Shown here in pieces: positions 22,373 to 31,229 of a stretch of DNA of 62,123 bases. How positions within the stretch are numbered: the first letter of the stretch is position 1; every line of letters begins with the position of its first letter. The notes under the pieces were generated by a model. The model saw only the letters and a program-made list of their open reading frames with translations. It ran no database searches and had not been told where the DNA came from. A program made the position numbers and the translations under genes. Origin of the DNA: a virus; IMG/VR virus record IMGVR_UViG_3300020190_004289, positions 1 through 62,123 of that record, one strand, 5' to 3'.

Positions 22373-24598
22373 ATGCCAGTAGATAAAATTACCCAGCTCA
22401 GAGATGTTCTTATCCAACAATCTCAAAACCTACCCTCTTATCAATCATTACCTCCTTACACAAAGGGAATTATTAATGGCGTAATTGAAAAGACTGCTGG
22501 TGAAACTGCTACAAGAATTAACGACGACGTTGAGAATTTATCTAATAAGCAAATTAACGAGATTGGCCAACAAATAATTGGTCCAAGCAATCCTTTAGAT
22601 ATTGTCAATGGAAACCTATCCTCCTCTGATGTATCAAAAGTACTTGCCCCGATAGCTTCAGATAAATTACTTAAAGGAATTGAGAGTGAGTTTACATTTA
22701 AAATATTAAACGGATTAAACAATCAACTACCTCCTTCATTGAGAGGATTAGTTGATGTTAATACCCTTGCTTCTTCTATTACTTCTGGTGGAGTAATTGG
22801 TAAAGGTATAAATTCAGCTTTAAATACCTACACAACAGATTTAATGAGTGGAGCTAAAAAAGTAGTTCCTTTTTCTGAAAATGTATCAGAGGAATTTTCT
22901 AGAAATCCAGAAAAAGCTTTAGAGAATATTAATAAGGCTTTTGACAATCAAATATCTTCAAAGGCTTTAGAAGAAGCTAAAAAGTTTGATATTAATACTA
23001 GCGACAACCGAGAAAAACTTTTAGTTCAAGTAAAAGGGTTTATAGATCCACAAGCAACATTTCCTACTAAAGAATATAAAGGTAAGCCTGAAACAAATAA
23101 GTTAGCTCGAGGCGATTTAATTGGCACCATAGTTCAGGCTAAAGAAAAAGATAGACTTAAAGGAATATCCTTACCTTTTGATCAATCTTGGGATCAGCCA
23201 CCAATACCTTATAAAGCTCAGTATCCCTTTAACAAGGTTACACAAACAGAATCTGGCCATGTAATTGAAATTGATGATACTGATGGAGCAGAGCGAATTC
23301 ACTTGTATCACAAAAGTGGTACATTTATTGAAATAGATGCTAATGGGTCTGTAGTTACTCGTAAAAAAGGTTCTTCTTATGAAATAATAGACAAAAATGG
23401 GTACATTTCCGTAGCGGGGGATGCTTCTTTGTCTGTAAGAGGGGGAGTAAAGATTTATGTTGGTGAAGATGCAGACATAGAAGTACAGGGAGATGTGAAT
23501 TTAAAATGTCTTAACGATATCACAATGCAAGCTGCTGGAAGGATTGACTTATCAGCAAGTGAAGAAATTAATCTTAGAAGTGCAAATGTGAATATTGAAG
23601 CTGACTACGAATTAAGTTTAAAAGGTGATAGCAATGTTTTAGTCTCTTGCAATGATTATTATTTTAAAGCCAACAACGATAGCTATCACCAAGTATTAAA
23701 TAATCATTACATTTATGTAAATAAGAATTTGTATAATCAGGCACTAGGCGAAATTCATCTCAAAGCTAGTAGCACTATTAACGCTGATGGTTCAGCTGTT
23801 CATTTAAATTCTAGTACTGCATCTGATTCTAAACAATCAATTTATTCTTACAATGCTAACATTGGTTTAATTGGTACTAGAAAGGATATTGTATATGAAT
23901 CTGTACCCGATCCAATATCAGCCAACTACTTAGATGAGAAAGGATATAAGTCAGAGGATGTGGAATTACCTTCTGAATTGAAAAAAGATCAAGAAGCTTT
24001 AAAACAGCTTGGTATAGCTTCCTCTTCAGATTTAAATCAATCAGCTATACCCATAGAGTCGGAAACTCCTAAATCAAATAGAAATGATATTATTAAGCCA
24101 GATGATTCACTATTGACACAAAGTTACTTACCAGACAATTATCAATTATCTAAGCATTTTACTTTAGGAGATTTATCCTCCAGGGCAGTGGTGACAAAAA
24201 ACCCAGTACAAGCTCAGGCAGGATTAACATACGGTCAAATTGTTTACAACTTAGCAGCAATAGCTTTAAATGTGTTAGAGCCTTTAATTGCATTGTACCC
24301 AAAGGCAAAAGTTACATCTGCTTATAGATCAGCGTCTGGTTCTTCCTCTACATCCCAACACCCTAAAGGTCAGGCTGCAGATATTCAAATTCCTGGAATA
24401 GCAAAAGGAGAGTATTATGAAGTAGCTAAGAAATTATCTACACAATTAAATTATGATCAATTATTATTAGAATATAAAACCTATGGCACTGGATTACCCT
24501 GGATTCATATTTCTTTTGATGTTAATAAACCCAGAAAAGTTGTGATGACGTTCTTTAATGATAAAAAACATTCAGACGGTTTGTCTAATTTAGCTTAA
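22373..24598 (+). CDS. Cell-puncturing needle with C-terminal M15 peptidase domain
   Basis: A 741-residue protein. An N-terminal helical region (1-250) precedes a gp5-like triple beta-helix (about 270-500) with VIEIDDTDGAERIHLYHKSG and short repeats such as VRGGVKIYVGEDADIEVQGD. The C-terminal domain (about 590-735) is an M15 peptidase: STSQHPKGQAADIQIPG supplies His and Asp, and WIHISF the last His. A needle carrying its own peptidase differs from T4, where lysozyme is the only enzyme of the spike. The gene starts 1 base after the OB/lysozyme gene. Confidence 0.85.
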   Translation: MPVDKITQLRDVLIQQSQNLPSYQSLPPYTKGIINGVIEKTAGETATRINDDVENLSNKQINEIGQQIIGPSNPLDIVNGNLSSSDVSKVLAPIASDKLLKGIESEFTFKILNGLNNQLPPSLRGLVDVNTLASSITSGGVIGKGINSALNTYTTDLMSGAKKVVPFSENVSEEFSRNPEKALENINKAFDNQISSKALEEAKKFDINTSDNREKLLVQVKGFIDPQATFPTKEYKGKPETNKLARGDLIGTIVQAKEKDRLKGISLPFDQSWDQPPIPYKAQYPFNKVTQTESGHVIEIDDTDGAERIHLYHKSGTFIEIDANGSVVTRKKGSSYEIIDKNGYISVAGDASLSVRGGVKIYVGEDADIEVQGDVNLKCLNDITMQAAGRIDLSASEEINLRSANVNIEADYELSLKGDSNVLVSCNDYYFKANNDSYHQVLNNHYIYVNKNLYNQALGEIHLKASSTINADGSAVHLNSSTASDSKQSIYSYNANIGLIGTRKDIVYESVPDPISANYLDEKGYKSEDVELPSELKKDQEALKQLGIASSSDLNQSAIPIESETPKSNRNDIIKPDDSLLTQSYLPDNYQLSKHFTLGDLSSRAVVTKNPVQAQAGLTYGQIVYNLAAIALNVLEPLIALYPKAKVTSAYRSASGSSSTSQHPKGQAADIQIPGIAKGEYYEVAKKLSTQLNYDQLLLEYKTYGTGLPWIHISFDVNKPRKVVMTFFNDKKHSDGLSNLA

Positions 24599-24599
24599 C

Positions 24600-24863
24600 A
24601 TGCCCGGTATAGCTAGAGTAGGTGTAGATTCGGCAGGAGGAACTATATTAGGTGGAGGTCAATCTACTGTATTTTGTAATGGTAGTTTAATTGCAGTTTT
24701 AGGAGATGCTGTGCAGGGTCACGGTACTGGTCCTCATAGTAGTCCAGTAATGGCTCAAGCATCAACAAATGTTTTTGCTGGAGGAAAAGGAGTTTGTAGA
24801 CAAGGGGATCAAGCTTCGTGTGGACATGTAGCTACAGGTTCTTCTAATACGTTTGCAAATTAA
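24600..24863 (+). CDS. PAAR-type spike tip protein (gp5.4-like)
   Basis: An 87-residue PAAR-repeat protein that sharpens the needle tip and binds a metal ion at its apex. MPGIARVGVDSAGG, the His-containing QGHGTGPHSS, VFAGGKGVCRQGD and CGHVATGSS match the family. His and Cys residues (GHG, PHS, CRQ, CGH) are plausible metal ligands. Its place right after the needle gene is the usual one. Confidence 0.9.
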   Translation: MPGIARVGVDSAGGTILGGGQSTVFCNGSLIAVLGDAVQGHGTGPHSSPVMAQASTNVFAGGKGVCRQGDQASCGHVATGSSNTFAN

Positions 24864-24888
24864 TAATTTTTTAGCGATAAATAATAGT

Positions 24889-25287
24889 ATGCCTATAAAT
24901 CGAAAAACAAGAGAATATACAGACTTTAACTTACTTTTTACAACAAATCCTGCTACTGGGGATCTTACTAAAAAGTCAGACGAAGAAGCTATTAAAGCGT
25001 CTGTAAGAAACTTAATTCAAACTAAAAATTTTGAACGTCCATTTCATCCAGAAATAGGTTCTCAAATTTATTCGTTGGTTTTTGAAAACTTTTCGCCCGT
25101 AATAGCGCAAGTTATGAAAAAAACTATTTTTGATACCATAGAGAAATTTGAACCTAGAGTAAGTGTAACCGACGTGAGAATACAAGAAAGACCTGATTCT
25201 AACGAGCTTAGTGTTGACATACAATTTTTAATTAATAGCTCCGATAAACTAGTTACTTTAAAAACATCAATTCAAAGAGTACGATAA
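24889..25287 (+). CDS. 25: gp25 baseplate wedge protein
   Basis: A 132-residue homologue of T4 gp25 (132 aa), a lysozyme-like-fold wedge core protein conserved in contractile systems (TssE in T6SS). The motif NFERPFHPEIGSQIYSLVFE carries the EPF-like core, and VTDVRIQERPDSNELSVDIQ ends the fold. ATG 24889 is preferred over the upstream TTG at 24853 because it gives the family length and MPINRKT start. A GATAAATA element ends 5 bases before it. Confidence 0.9.
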   Translation: MPINRKTREYTDFNLLFTTNPATGDLTKKSDEEAIKASVRNLIQTKNFERPFHPEIGSQIYSLVFENFSPVIAQVMKKTIFDTIEKFEPRVSVTDVRIQERPDSNELSVDIQFLINSSDKLVTLKTSIQRVR

Positions 25288-27131
25288 TGGCGAATCTTAG
25301 AATAGCGGAGCTGGATTTTGACACCATCAAGTCAAATCTAAAATCTTTTTTACAATCTCAAAATGAATTTACAGACTTTGATTTTGAAGGGTCTAGTCTT
25401 TCGGTTTTAATTGATCTTTTAGCATATAATACTCACTACAATGCGTATCTTGCAAACATGGTAGTTAACGAGATGTTTTTAGATTCTGCTGTAAAGAGAT
25501 CCTCTGCTGTTTCTCTTGCTAAACAATTGGGATACACGCCCAGATCGATTAGGAGTGCTAGAGCGGTTTTAAACGTTGTGGTTAACAATCCTCCAGGAAA
25601 CCCTGAAACCATTACTTTAGATAGATACACTCCTTTTACTGTTACACTTAATGATACTTCATATACTTTCTATAATCTTTTTCCAATCACTGTTACTAAG
25701 TTATTCAGTGGTGAATATGTTTTTTCAAATTTAGAGGTTGTAGAAGGAACTCCTTTAAGTATTTCCTATGTTGTAGCAAATCCTGGTACTGAAGAAAAAT
25801 TTGAAATACCTTCTCCGACAGTTGACACATCTACCCTCTTAGTTACAGTCCAAAATTCCTCTTCCAATACATCTTCTACAGCTTTTATTATTAGTGACAA
25901 CATAGCAAATGTTTCTTCTAATTCTAGAGTTTATTTTTTAGAAGAAAATCCTTTTGAAAAATATCAAATATATTTTGGAGATGATGTTATAGGTAAAAAG
26001 CTATCAAATGGAAATATTGTAACAATAAGATACCTTTCTTCACAAGGTGGAGCAGCAAATTCTTCCAACTTAACTAATCAACAATTTACCACCACATCAA
26101 TAGCTGGTACGAGTAATGTTATAATATCTACTGTTACTAATCCACATGCAGGCTCTGCTAAGGAAAGCATTGGTTCTATTAAATTCAATGCCCCTAGAAT
26201 GTATTCCACAAAAAATAGAGCAGTAACTTCTACAGATTATGAATCTTTAATTTATTCTAATTTTTTAGATGCCGAATCAGTGTCAGTGTGGGGAGGAGAG
26301 GAAAATGATCCACCATATTACGGTAAAGTTTTAATTTCACTCAAACCCTACGATGGTTATACCATATCTCAAGCTACTAAAGATTATATAATTGAAAATG
26401 TACTTAAAGACAAAAAAGTATTATCTATACAACCAGAATTTATTGATCCTGAATACAATCACGTAAATTTAAAAGTTTATGTTGATTATGATTCTTACTC
26501 AACAACAAAAACCACAAGTCAAATAGAATTTATAGTTAGAAATACAATTCAAACATATTTTGCAAACGAGCTTCAAAAGTTTAATAAAAATTTTAATAAA
26601 TCAACTTTAATTAAACTTTTACTCGAATCAGATTCAGCTATTTCATCTGTAATTATTACAATTAAATTACAGAAAAGATTTAACATTACTTTAAATGCTG
26701 AAAATGCTTTTATTGGAGATGATGTAATTAAATTTCAAAATGCAGTAATTCCTGGATCTATAAACAGTTCTAGATTTTTTATTAACAATTCTAATACTAC
26801 AACTATTTCTAAAATTATTGATATTCCAAATAACAGTCCTCCAGATAATCTTGGATCAGGCACTTTTAGATTAATAAATGCCGAATCAGGTGCAATTCTT
26901 AAACCTAATGTTGGTACAGTTAATTACGGAACTGGTTTAGTTAATATTGATGGTTTTACACCTACTGCTCTTCCTAATAACATTTTTGACTTTAGAATTA
27001 CAGGATCTGTACAGGAAACAAATCATAATATTCAGACAAGCAAAAATGAAATTCTAGTTTTAGATGATAGTTCTAACGACGCTTTTGCTGGATTAGAAGC
27101 TGGTTTAACAGTTTTTGTAACAGCAGTTTAA
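25287..27131 (+). CDS. 6: gp6 baseplate wedge protein
   Basis: A 614-residue homologue of T4 gp6 (660 aa), which forms the continuous inner ring of the baseplate. The N-terminal region DFEGSSLSVLIDLLAYNTHY and SAVSLAKQLGYTPRSIRSAR is diagnostic; RAVTSTDYESLIYSNFLDAE marks the J-like core shared with other contractile baseplates. Shares its first base with gp25. Confidence 0.9.
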   Translation: MANLRIAELDFDTIKSNLKSFLQSQNEFTDFDFEGSSLSVLIDLLAYNTHYNAYLANMVVNEMFLDSAVKRSSAVSLAKQLGYTPRSIRSARAVLNVVVNNPPGNPETITLDRYTPFTVTLNDTSYTFYNLFPITVTKLFSGEYVFSNLEVVEGTPLSISYVVANPGTEEKFEIPSPTVDTSTLLVTVQNSSSNTSSTAFIISDNIANVSSNSRVYFLEENPFEKYQIYFGDDVIGKKLSNGNIVTIRYLSSQGGAANSSNLTNQQFTTTSIAGTSNVIISTVTNPHAGSAKESIGSIKFNAPRMYSTKNRAVTSTDYESLIYSNFLDAESVSVWGGEENDPPYYGKVLISLKPYDGYTISQATKDYIIENVLKDKKVLSIQPEFIDPEYNHVNLKVYVDYDSYSTTKTTSQIEFIVRNTIQTYFANELQKFNKNFNKSTLIKLLLESDSAISSVIITIKLQKRFNITLNAENAFIGDDVIKFQNAVIPGSINSSRFFINNSNTTTISKIIDIPNNSPPDNLGSGTFRLINAESGAILKPNVGTVNYGTGLVNIDGFTPTALPNNIFDFRITGSVQETNHNIQTSKNEILVLDDSSNDAFAGLEAGLTVFVTAV

Positions 27132-27132
27132 G

Positions 27133-28572
27133 ATGCCTACTACTAGAATAAAAGAAAAAATATCAGATTTAATAGCAAGTCAAGTACCCGAGTTTGTAAA
27201 TTCGGACTATCCTACTTTTGTAGCTTTTTTAGAAGCTTACTATAGATTTTTAGAACAAGATGAGCATGCACTAGAGTTGGTACAAAATGCTAGATCATAC
27301 AATGATATAGATAGAACTGCATCATCGTTTATATATTTTTTTATTAAACAATACGCATTTAATTTTCCTGTTTCGGCAGCAACTAACCAAAGATTTTTAT
27401 TAAAAAAGTTAGGAGATTTGTACGAATCTAAAGGAAGCGAATTATCGTTTAAATTGTTTTTTAAAATACTTTTTAACACAGATGTAAGTATAGAATATCC
27501 TTACGATTTCGTATTAAGATCGTCGGATGGTAGATGGGAGCAAAAAAATTCAATAAGAGTTGAAACAGTTTTTGGTAGTGTTTCAGATATAACAAATCGA
27601 TTTTTAACTTACACCAATCTCTTAAATCCTGTCAATAATCAAACCTATCAAACCTCTATAACCGAAATAAAAATTTTATCTAATAATTTAACCGAAATTT
27701 ATTTAGATAGAAAAAATATTGCTCCAGACTATCATTTAGAGGGACAAGTCATAGTCTATGATGAAGAAAACAATATAATTTTTATAGGAATTATTAAACC
27801 AACTGCTTTGTCTGTTAGTGTTAATAGCCCAGGCGAAGGGTTTAAAATAGGTCAAATATATTCTGTCAAAGATTCAAATGTACAAGGTACATTTCTTCAA
27901 ATTACATCATTAGATTCTAATTCCGGAATTTCGTCAGCAAAGGTAATTAATTTTGGTTTTGGTTATACTGGCAACCTTACTGTAGATTTAGATCCTAAGA
28001 AAAAATTTGCAGAAAACTTGCCAGTACCTAAACCTAATAACGTTTCTACTATTACTTTAAATGTTGGGTCGTTAAGTAAATATCCAGGTGAGTTTAAAAA
28101 AGTAAATGGTTTGTTGTCTGTGCCAGAGGTTTGTTTACCTGATGATAGATTATTTCAACCATTTTCGTATGTAACTAATACCGACTTAGATATAAAACGA
28201 TTTTATAGTTTAGCTAAAAATGTTGTTCACCCCGCCGGTAAACAATTATATAATAAAGTAAACTTTAAAAACGATATAAACGTATTAAGTTCTTTTGCTC
28301 TTGTACCTACTTCAAACATCTTTATTGACCTATATGATAAGATAGATTTCTTAGATACCGTCAGTATAGCTAAGCTCTTCAATAGAGCATTTAATAATAC
28401 AGCCAATATAATTGATCCTATAAGTTTGAATTTAACAAAGTCCAATATTGATTTGTCTGTAAGTCTTTCAGACTCAATTTTAATAGGAGCTTATTTAGAC
28501 GGTGTTAGTGGTACTTTCTTCGCAGAGGATTACACATCGGAGAATTATAATGGAGATGTAATTTATTTGTAA
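27133..28572 (+). CDS. Baseplate wedge protein in the gp7 position
   Basis: A 479-residue protein. The N-terminus (VPEFVNSDYPTFVAFLEAYY, then KLGDLYESKGSELSFKLFFK) is typical of a structural protein that follows gp6 in marine T4-like phages. T4 gp7 is much longer (1032 aa), so if this is gp7 it is a reduced form. A beta-rich middle and an Asp/Leu-rich C-terminus follow. Assigned by synteny between gp6 and gp8. Confidence 0.6.
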   Translation: MPTTRIKEKISDLIASQVPEFVNSDYPTFVAFLEAYYRFLEQDEHALELVQNARSYNDIDRTASSFIYFFIKQYAFNFPVSAATNQRFLLKKLGDLYESKGSELSFKLFFKILFNTDVSIEYPYDFVLRSSDGRWEQKNSIRVETVFGSVSDITNRFLTYTNLLNPVNNQTYQTSITEIKILSNNLTEIYLDRKNIAPDYHLEGQVIVYDEENNIIFIGIIKPTALSVSVNSPGEGFKIGQIYSVKDSNVQGTFLQITSLDSNSGISSAKVINFGFGYTGNLTVDLDPKKKFAENLPVPKPNNVSTITLNVGSLSKYPGEFKKVNGLLSVPEVCLPDDRLFQPFSYVTNTDLDIKRFYSLAKNVVHPAGKQLYNKVNFKNDINVLSSFALVPTSNIFIDLYDKIDFLDTVSIAKLFNRAFNNTANIIDPISLNLTKSNIDLSVSLSDSILIGAYLDGVSGTFFAEDYTSENYNGDVIYL

Positions 28573-28594
28573 TAAAATTTTACCGTAAATTTAC

Positions 28595-28602
28595 AATAAA
28601 TA
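28595..28602 (+). promoter_or_regulatory. T4-type late promoter
   Basis: AATAAATA followed by TA, 25 bases before the ATG at 28628, in a 55-base gap. Confidence 0.65.
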
Positions 28603-28627
28603 TAGTATAGTCAATTTAGGAAAACAC

Positions 28628-29074
28628 ATGATAACCGAATCATTTACCGTCAAAGGCGAGTTAAACATTAAAGTCATAGATTCTTTTAATAATTTAAAAG
28701 ATGAAAGAAATATAAAAAACTTAGTTGTTTCTAGCGGCAAGAATTACATTTCTTCCCGTATGACTTCAAACTCATCTGTAGTAATGAGTCATATGGCTAT
28801 TGGAACTGCCAACGTAGCATCTTCGACTGGTCAGACACTTCTTTTGGGAGAGGTTGCAAGAGTAGCCTTAGATTCTTCAGTTATTACTAATAATACGGTC
28901 ACATACATTGGTACCTTTGGTGCTGGTGTTGGAACCGGAAGCTTACATGAAGCCGCTATTTTCAACGACTCTCTAGCCAACATAGGTACTATGCTATGTC
29001 GTACTAATTTCAATTCAGTGAATAAATCTGCTGGCGATATCATAGTTATTACATGGAATATAACCGTAGAATAA
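28628..29074 (+). CDS. Virion structural protein, uncharacterised
   Basis: A 148-residue beta-rich protein. NLVVSSGKNYISSRM, MSHMAIGTANVA and SLHEAAIFNDS are motifs seen in small phage baseplate or fibre-associated proteins. It lies between the gp7-position gene and gp8 and has its own late promoter. Exact role unknown. Confidence 0.6.
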   Translation: MITESFTVKGELNIKVIDSFNNLKDERNIKNLVVSSGKNYISSRMTSNSSVVMSHMAIGTANVASSTGQTLLLGEVARVALDSSVITNNTVTYIGTFGAGVGTGSLHEAAIFNDSLANIGTMLCRTNFNSVNKSAGDIIVITWNITVE

Positions 29075-29075
29075 T

Positions 29076-31229
29076 ATGTCATTTTTACTAAAAGACATTG
29101 CTCATACCTCTTTGGTTGATGCAGTATACAATGAAATACTTTCTAGCAGATCCAATTACTATTATTTTATTGGTGAGATTTTAGAGTGGGCTGACCCAAG
29201 CACTCCCGAAACTCCTTTAAATACTGGTACATATGAATATGATACACGCAATAAAATTCTTGCAGTCAAAAAAGTTTTAACCTCAGATATTTCATATGTC
29301 GTACCCAGAATAGATTGGTCGTCAAACGTTGTCTATGATCAATATGATCCAGATTATAGCCCTACATTTTTATCTAATACTGGAGCCAATTCCTTAAAAA
29401 CTTCTAGATTCTATATTTTAACTTCAGACTTTAATGTATATAAATGTCTTTATAATAACAAAGGTGCTAACTCAACAATACAACCTACCTTTACTGATTT
29501 GACAGCAGTTACTACTGCTGATGGCTATACGTGGAAATATCTCTATACAATTCCCCTATCTTTAAGAAATAGGTTTTTAACTGATGATTTAATGCCAGTT
29601 CAAACCTATCTAAACAATGCTTATTATTCAAACGGAGAAATTAGTTTAATTGTAATTGAGAATCAAGGATCGGGTTATCTCGGCAATGCTCAAACAACCT
29701 TAACAGTAAATGGTGTTTTTAGAGGATTACCGGGTAATGTTGTAGCCACTTTAGATCCTATTTTAAATAGTTCTGGATCTTTAGTTGGAGTAAAGATTAA
29801 AAATCAAGGCAATAATTACAGTTCTGCTAATATTAGTATAAACGACGTGACTGAGTTAGGCTCAAGTTTTTACAAGTCGCTTAAAACGGCTACTATTTTT
29901 AATGGTGGAAATTCTTATTCTAATAGTGGCATTACTTCAAACACTACAGCTAGACTTGTAACAACAGGGGTTTTTCAACCTAATGCTAATGCTGTTCTAA
30001 CATTAAATTTTTTAAACAATGTAGTTTCTGGTATTAACATTGTTTCTCCTGGTAATGGATATTCAACTGAAGTCATAGCCAATACAAGTATTAACATCTC
30101 AACATCAGGAAATCTTCAACCTGTAGCAAACGCTACTGCAAATATTACATTCAATAATACAGCTACTTTAACACCTATATTATTTAATGGAAAAGTTGAC
30201 AGAGTATTGATTAACGACCCTGGGGTGGGTTATAGTTCTAATCTACAAACAACAATTGTTGTGCAGGGAGATGGGTCTGGAGCTACTCTTGTACCATACG
30301 TAAACTCAGCCGGAGCGTTAGAAGATATAATTATTCAAACAAGAGGTAATGGCTACACTTATGTCGACTTAGAAATAGTTGGAGATGGTTCTGGAGCAAA
30401 CGCAAGAGCAGAACTTTCGTCATATGATTTAGATACTAATCAAGCATTGATAGAACTTTCTGCAGTAGATGGAGCAATTCACGCTTTTAGAGTTTTGAAT
30501 GCTGGTGATAATTATTTCAACGGAAATACAACGTTAACTGTTACTGGGGATGGAGAATCATTTACGGGAAATGTGGTTTTAGCTAATAATAATTCCATAA
30601 GCCACATAAGCGTTACTAATCCAGGATATGGTTATTCTTACGCAGATGTTACAATATCGGGCGTTGGTTCTAACGCAGTGGTCGAAGCTATAATTTCTCC
30701 TCCTAATGGTCATGGAAGTGATGGTGTAAATGAATTGTATGCAGACACTTTAATGTTTTATTCTACAATAAATAACGATAAGCTGCACAATATAAATATC
30801 TTAAACGATTTTAGACAGTTTGGGTTAGTAAAAAATATTAAACAATTTGCTAATTCAAGAGCATTTGCTAATGTTATTGGAACTTCTTGCTATTTAATTA
30901 CAGCTAACACTGTTGTAAATTCTCAATCCAATACTTTAACTAGAGACACTATTTTACAACTTAATGGTAATGCATCTAGAACCTTTGAAGTGGTTGAAGT
31001 CTTAAGCGCTAATAATCAAATATTAGTAAATGATCTTAGCAATTTTTTACTAACTACCGGTAATTCTTTTTATGACGCAAACACTGCATCTAATTTTGAT
31101 ATTTTAACTATCGACAAATATCCCGACATAAATAAATTTAGCGGCGAGCTATTTTTTATTGACAATAGAACTCAAGTAACTTATAGCGATGAACAACTTG
31201 TAACTTTTAGAACTACTATTAAACTATAA
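29076..31229 (+). CDS. 8: gp8 baseplate wedge protein with tandem-repeat insertion
   Basis: A 717-residue protein, twice the length of T4 gp8 (334 aa). Residues 1-175 match gp8 (SNYYYFIGEILEWADP; FYILTSDFNVYKCLYNN; GYTWKYLYTIPLSLRNRFL). Residues about 185-545 carry about seven repeats around a GxGYxxA core (for example NQGSGYLGNA, DPGVGYSSNL, NPGYGYSYAD), then residues 560-717 resume a gp8-like end (NELYADTLMFYSTIN onwards). The repeats probably form a surface-exposed beta-solenoid. Confidence 0.85.
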   Translation: MSFLLKDIAHTSLVDAVYNEILSSRSNYYYFIGEILEWADPSTPETPLNTGTYEYDTRNKILAVKKVLTSDISYVVPRIDWSSNVVYDQYDPDYSPTFLSNTGANSLKTSRFYILTSDFNVYKCLYNNKGANSTIQPTFTDLTAVTTADGYTWKYLYTIPLSLRNRFLTDDLMPVQTYLNNAYYSNGEISLIVIENQGSGYLGNAQTTLTVNGVFRGLPGNVVATLDPILNSSGSLVGVKIKNQGNNYSSANISINDVTELGSSFYKSLKTATIFNGGNSYSNSGITSNTTARLVTTGVFQPNANAVLTLNFLNNVVSGINIVSPGNGYSTEVIANTSINISTSGNLQPVANATANITFNNTATLTPILFNGKVDRVLINDPGVGYSSNLQTTIVVQGDGSGATLVPYVNSAGALEDIIIQTRGNGYTYVDLEIVGDGSGANARAELSSYDLDTNQALIELSAVDGAIHAFRVLNAGDNYFNGNTTLTVTGDGESFTGNVVLANNNSISHISVTNPGYGYSYADVTISGVGSNAVVEAIISPPNGHGSDGVNELYADTLMFYSTINNDKLHNINILNDFRQFGLVKNIKQFANSRAFANVIGTSCYLITANTVVNSQSNTLTRDTILQLNGNASRTFEVVEVLSANNQILVNDLSNFLLTTGNSFYDANTASNFDILTIDKYPDINKFSGELFFIDNRTQVTYSDEQLVTFRTTIKL

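Noticed and set aside
24876-24883. GATAAATA box before gp25
   Set aside because: It ends 5 bases before the ATG, unlike the 24-30 base spacing of the others; kept only as a weak possibility and not listed as a promoter.
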